Positions 62,886 through 64,000 of a stretch of 64,000 nucleotides of DNA are shown here, one piece after another. The stretch is from BOG-932 sp965276835 (GTDB taxonomy: Bacteria > Pseudomonadota > Alphaproteobacteria > BOG-932 > Roseiterribacteraceae). Under the pieces are notes generated by a model. The model did not search any database. It was not told the origin of the DNA and saw nothing but the letters and a program-made list of their open reading frames with translations. Made by a program: the position numbers and the translations under genes. How positions within the stretch are numbered: position 1 is the first letter of the stretch; every line of letters begins with the position of its first letter. Location: assembly GCA_965276835.1 (NCBI GenBank), contig OZ255631.1, positions 806,001 to 870,000 on the forward strand, given 5' to 3'.

Positions 62886-63779
62886 CTAACGCTTGATGAA
62901 ATCCACGAATGCCCGCAGCGGAGCAGGGACCAGGCGGCGGCCGGGATAATAGAGGAACGGTCCGGAGAAGCTCTGCCACCAAGGTTCGAGCACAGGTTCC
63001 AGTGCGCCAGTATCCAGCGCGGGCTGTAGCCACTGTTCGAACAGGTGGATGATGCCAAGCCCGTCGACGGCCGCGGCGATCGCCAGGTCGATGGCGCCGC
63101 CCGGGTTCACCACCAAGGGGCCAGCGGGTTCGACCCGCACTATTTCTCCGTCGCGTTCGAATTCCCAAACGGGCGACGCGCCGCTGGCGAACCGGCCGCG
63201 CAGGCAGGCATGGTCCAGAAGATCGCGCGGATGAAGCGGCCGGCCGCGCGCGTTCAGATAGGCGGGTGCGGCGGCGGTCGCGAAACGCTGGATACGGGGC
63301 CCGATCGGCACAGCGATCATGTCCTGCTCCAGCCGCTCCTCATAGCGCACGCCGGCGTCGCAGCCGGCGGCGAGCACATCGACGAACCCGTCCTCGGCAA
63401 CGACTTCCAGCGTGATATCCGGGTAGTCGTTCAAGAACGGCGTCACAATTGCCGGCAAAACCAGCCGCGCGACGGTGGAGGGTACGTTGAGCCTCAGCGT
63501 CCCCGCAGGCCGGTCGCGAAAGGCGTTTACGGCGTCGGTCGCCGCTTCGACTTCGCGGAGCGCAGGGCCCAGCCGCTCCAAAAGCCGCGCGCCGGCTTCG
63601 GTCGGTGCGATGCTGCGTGTCGTCCGATTCAGCAGGCGGACGCCGAGATCGGCCTCAAGCCGTTTTACCGCTTCGCTGAGACCCGAGGCGGACACACGCG
63701 TTGCCCGCGCGGCGTCGCGAAAACCACCGGCCTGCGCCACTGCCATGAATGCCGAAAGATCGTTGAGGTCCGTTGCCAT
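62886..63779 (-). CDS. LysR-family transcriptional regulator
   Basis: The 297-residue regulator has the winged HTH at residues 1-65 (LNDLSAFMAVAQAGGFRDAARATRVSASGLSEAVKRLEADLG) and a C-terminal effector-binding domain. It resembles the LysR types that sit divergent to aldo/keto reductase genes. A clear LysR box lies in its promoter, so it probably represses itself and controls the AKR gene. Confidence 0.9.
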   Translation of the reverse strand: MATDLNDLSAFMAVAQAGGFRDAARATRVSASGLSEAVKRLEADLGVRLLNRTTRSIAPTEAGARLLERLGPALREVEAATDAVNAFRDRPAGTLRLNVPSTVARLVLPAIVTPFLNDYPDITLEVVAEDGFVDVLAAGCDAGVRYEERLEQDMIAVPIGPRIQRFATAAAPAYLNARGRPLHPRDLLDHACLRGRFASGASPVWEFERDGEIVRVEPAGPLVVNPGGAIDLAIAAAVDGLGIIHLFEQWLQPALDTGALEPVLEPWWQSFSGPFLYYPGRRLVPAPLRAFVDFIKR

Positions 63780-63803
63780 TGTTCGATATTCCGTACAGCC
63801 TGT

Positions 63804-63826
63804 GCCGATTATAGCCGGTTATCGGC
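63804..63826. promoter_or_regulatory. LysR box (T-N11-A) with GCCGAT arms
   Basis: GCCGAT (63804-63809) and ATCGGC (63821-63826) are separated by exactly 11 bases, the T-N11-A spacing of LysR-type operators. It lies between the divergent LysR-type and aldo/keto reductase genes. Confidence 0.7.
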
Positions 63827-63874
63827 GAAGTAGGATGAAGCCATATTCGCGATATCGAAAACGGGAGATCAGTC

Positions 63875-64000
63875 ATGACCGATATCAACAAAGCCGGCAC
63901 CTTTCGCCTTGGCGACCGTATGGTGAAGCGCATGGGTTACGGCGCGATGCAGCTGGCCGGCCCAGGCGTGTTCGGGCCACCGCGCGACCGCGCGGAGGCC
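63875..64000 (+). CDS. Aldo/keto reductase, N-terminal fragment
   Basis: The 42 visible residues from the ATG at 63875 (TFRLGDRMVKRMGYGAMQLAG) match the aldo/keto reductase opening, with GYGAMQL. The rest lies beyond the window. GGGAG is about 8 bases upstream. The gene diverges from the LysR-type regulator and is its probable target. Confidence 0.8.
   Translation, partial: MTDINKAGTFRLGDRMVKRMGYGAMQLAGPGVFGPPRDRAEA

Overview
The window reads as part of a high-GC alphaproteobacterial chromosome, with no phage, insertion sequence or CRISPR array. The evidence for this group is an EcfG-type sigma factor with a GGAAC-N16-CGTT promoter, an alphaproteobacterial-style LptD with a C-x-x-C pair, a glnB-glnA operon with a sigma-54 promoter, and several short interspersed palindromic repeats. 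One of these has the 'MPGLDPGIH'-coding type common in Rhodospirillales and Rhizobiales. I cannot place the genus.

Layout. 1-702: start of a secreted haem c protein. 1100-9087: a catabolic operon (N-acyl-D-amino-acid deacylase-like amidohydrolase, a second amidohydrolase, two tandem AtuA-family proteins), then an SRPBCC protein and a sulfotransferase. 9110-10156: a luciferase-like oxidoreductase followed by a short CcdA-like antitoxin remnant. 10371-10955: EcfG-like sigma factor. 11091-15751: a second catabolic block (VOC protein, FAD oxidoreductase, TIM-barrel isomerase/epimerase, carnitine dehydrogenase-like enzyme, SDR). 15756-22273: S53 peptidase, EthD protein, hutI-hutG-ACT operon and a dihaem cytochrome c. 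22328-38897: mostly housekeeping genes: glutathione peroxidase, lptD, DEAD-box helicase, alpha/beta hydrolase, HAD phosphatase, parE, histidine kinase, glnA, glnB, aminotransferase, tRNA-His, nnr, two small proteins and a GT2 glycosyltransferase. 38965-44863: nadE, manC and a nudix-sseA-metC operon. 44937-48842: a 1301-residue AIDA-type repeat protein. 49039-52766: thiolase, small secreted protein, phytanoyl-CoA dioxygenase-like enzyme, SDR. 52833-56759: cyoABCD. 56857-61286: luciferase-like oxidoreductase plus two alpha/beta hydrolases. 61298-64000: GlxA-type and LysR-type regulators, each facing a divergent enzyme gene.

How the genes fit together. The accessory parts are rich in enzymes for breaking down small organic compounds: amidohydrolases, AtuA, luciferase-like monooxygenases, thiolase, hydroxyacyl-CoA dehydrogenase, SDR and VOC proteins. 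The substrates cannot be read from sequence. The core parts cover nitrogen assimilation, NAD synthesis and repair, sulfur amino acid metabolism, GDP-mannose supply, LPS export and a quinol oxidase.

The observations most worth following are: the EcfG-like sigma factor without NepR/PhyR beside it, and a second promoter sharing 13 bases with its own; the AIDA-type giant with neither signal peptide nor beta-barrel; palindromic repeats that have become coding sequence at the ends of cyoA and the sulfotransferase; a CcdA fragment without toxin; and the AtuA pair beside two amidohydrolases.
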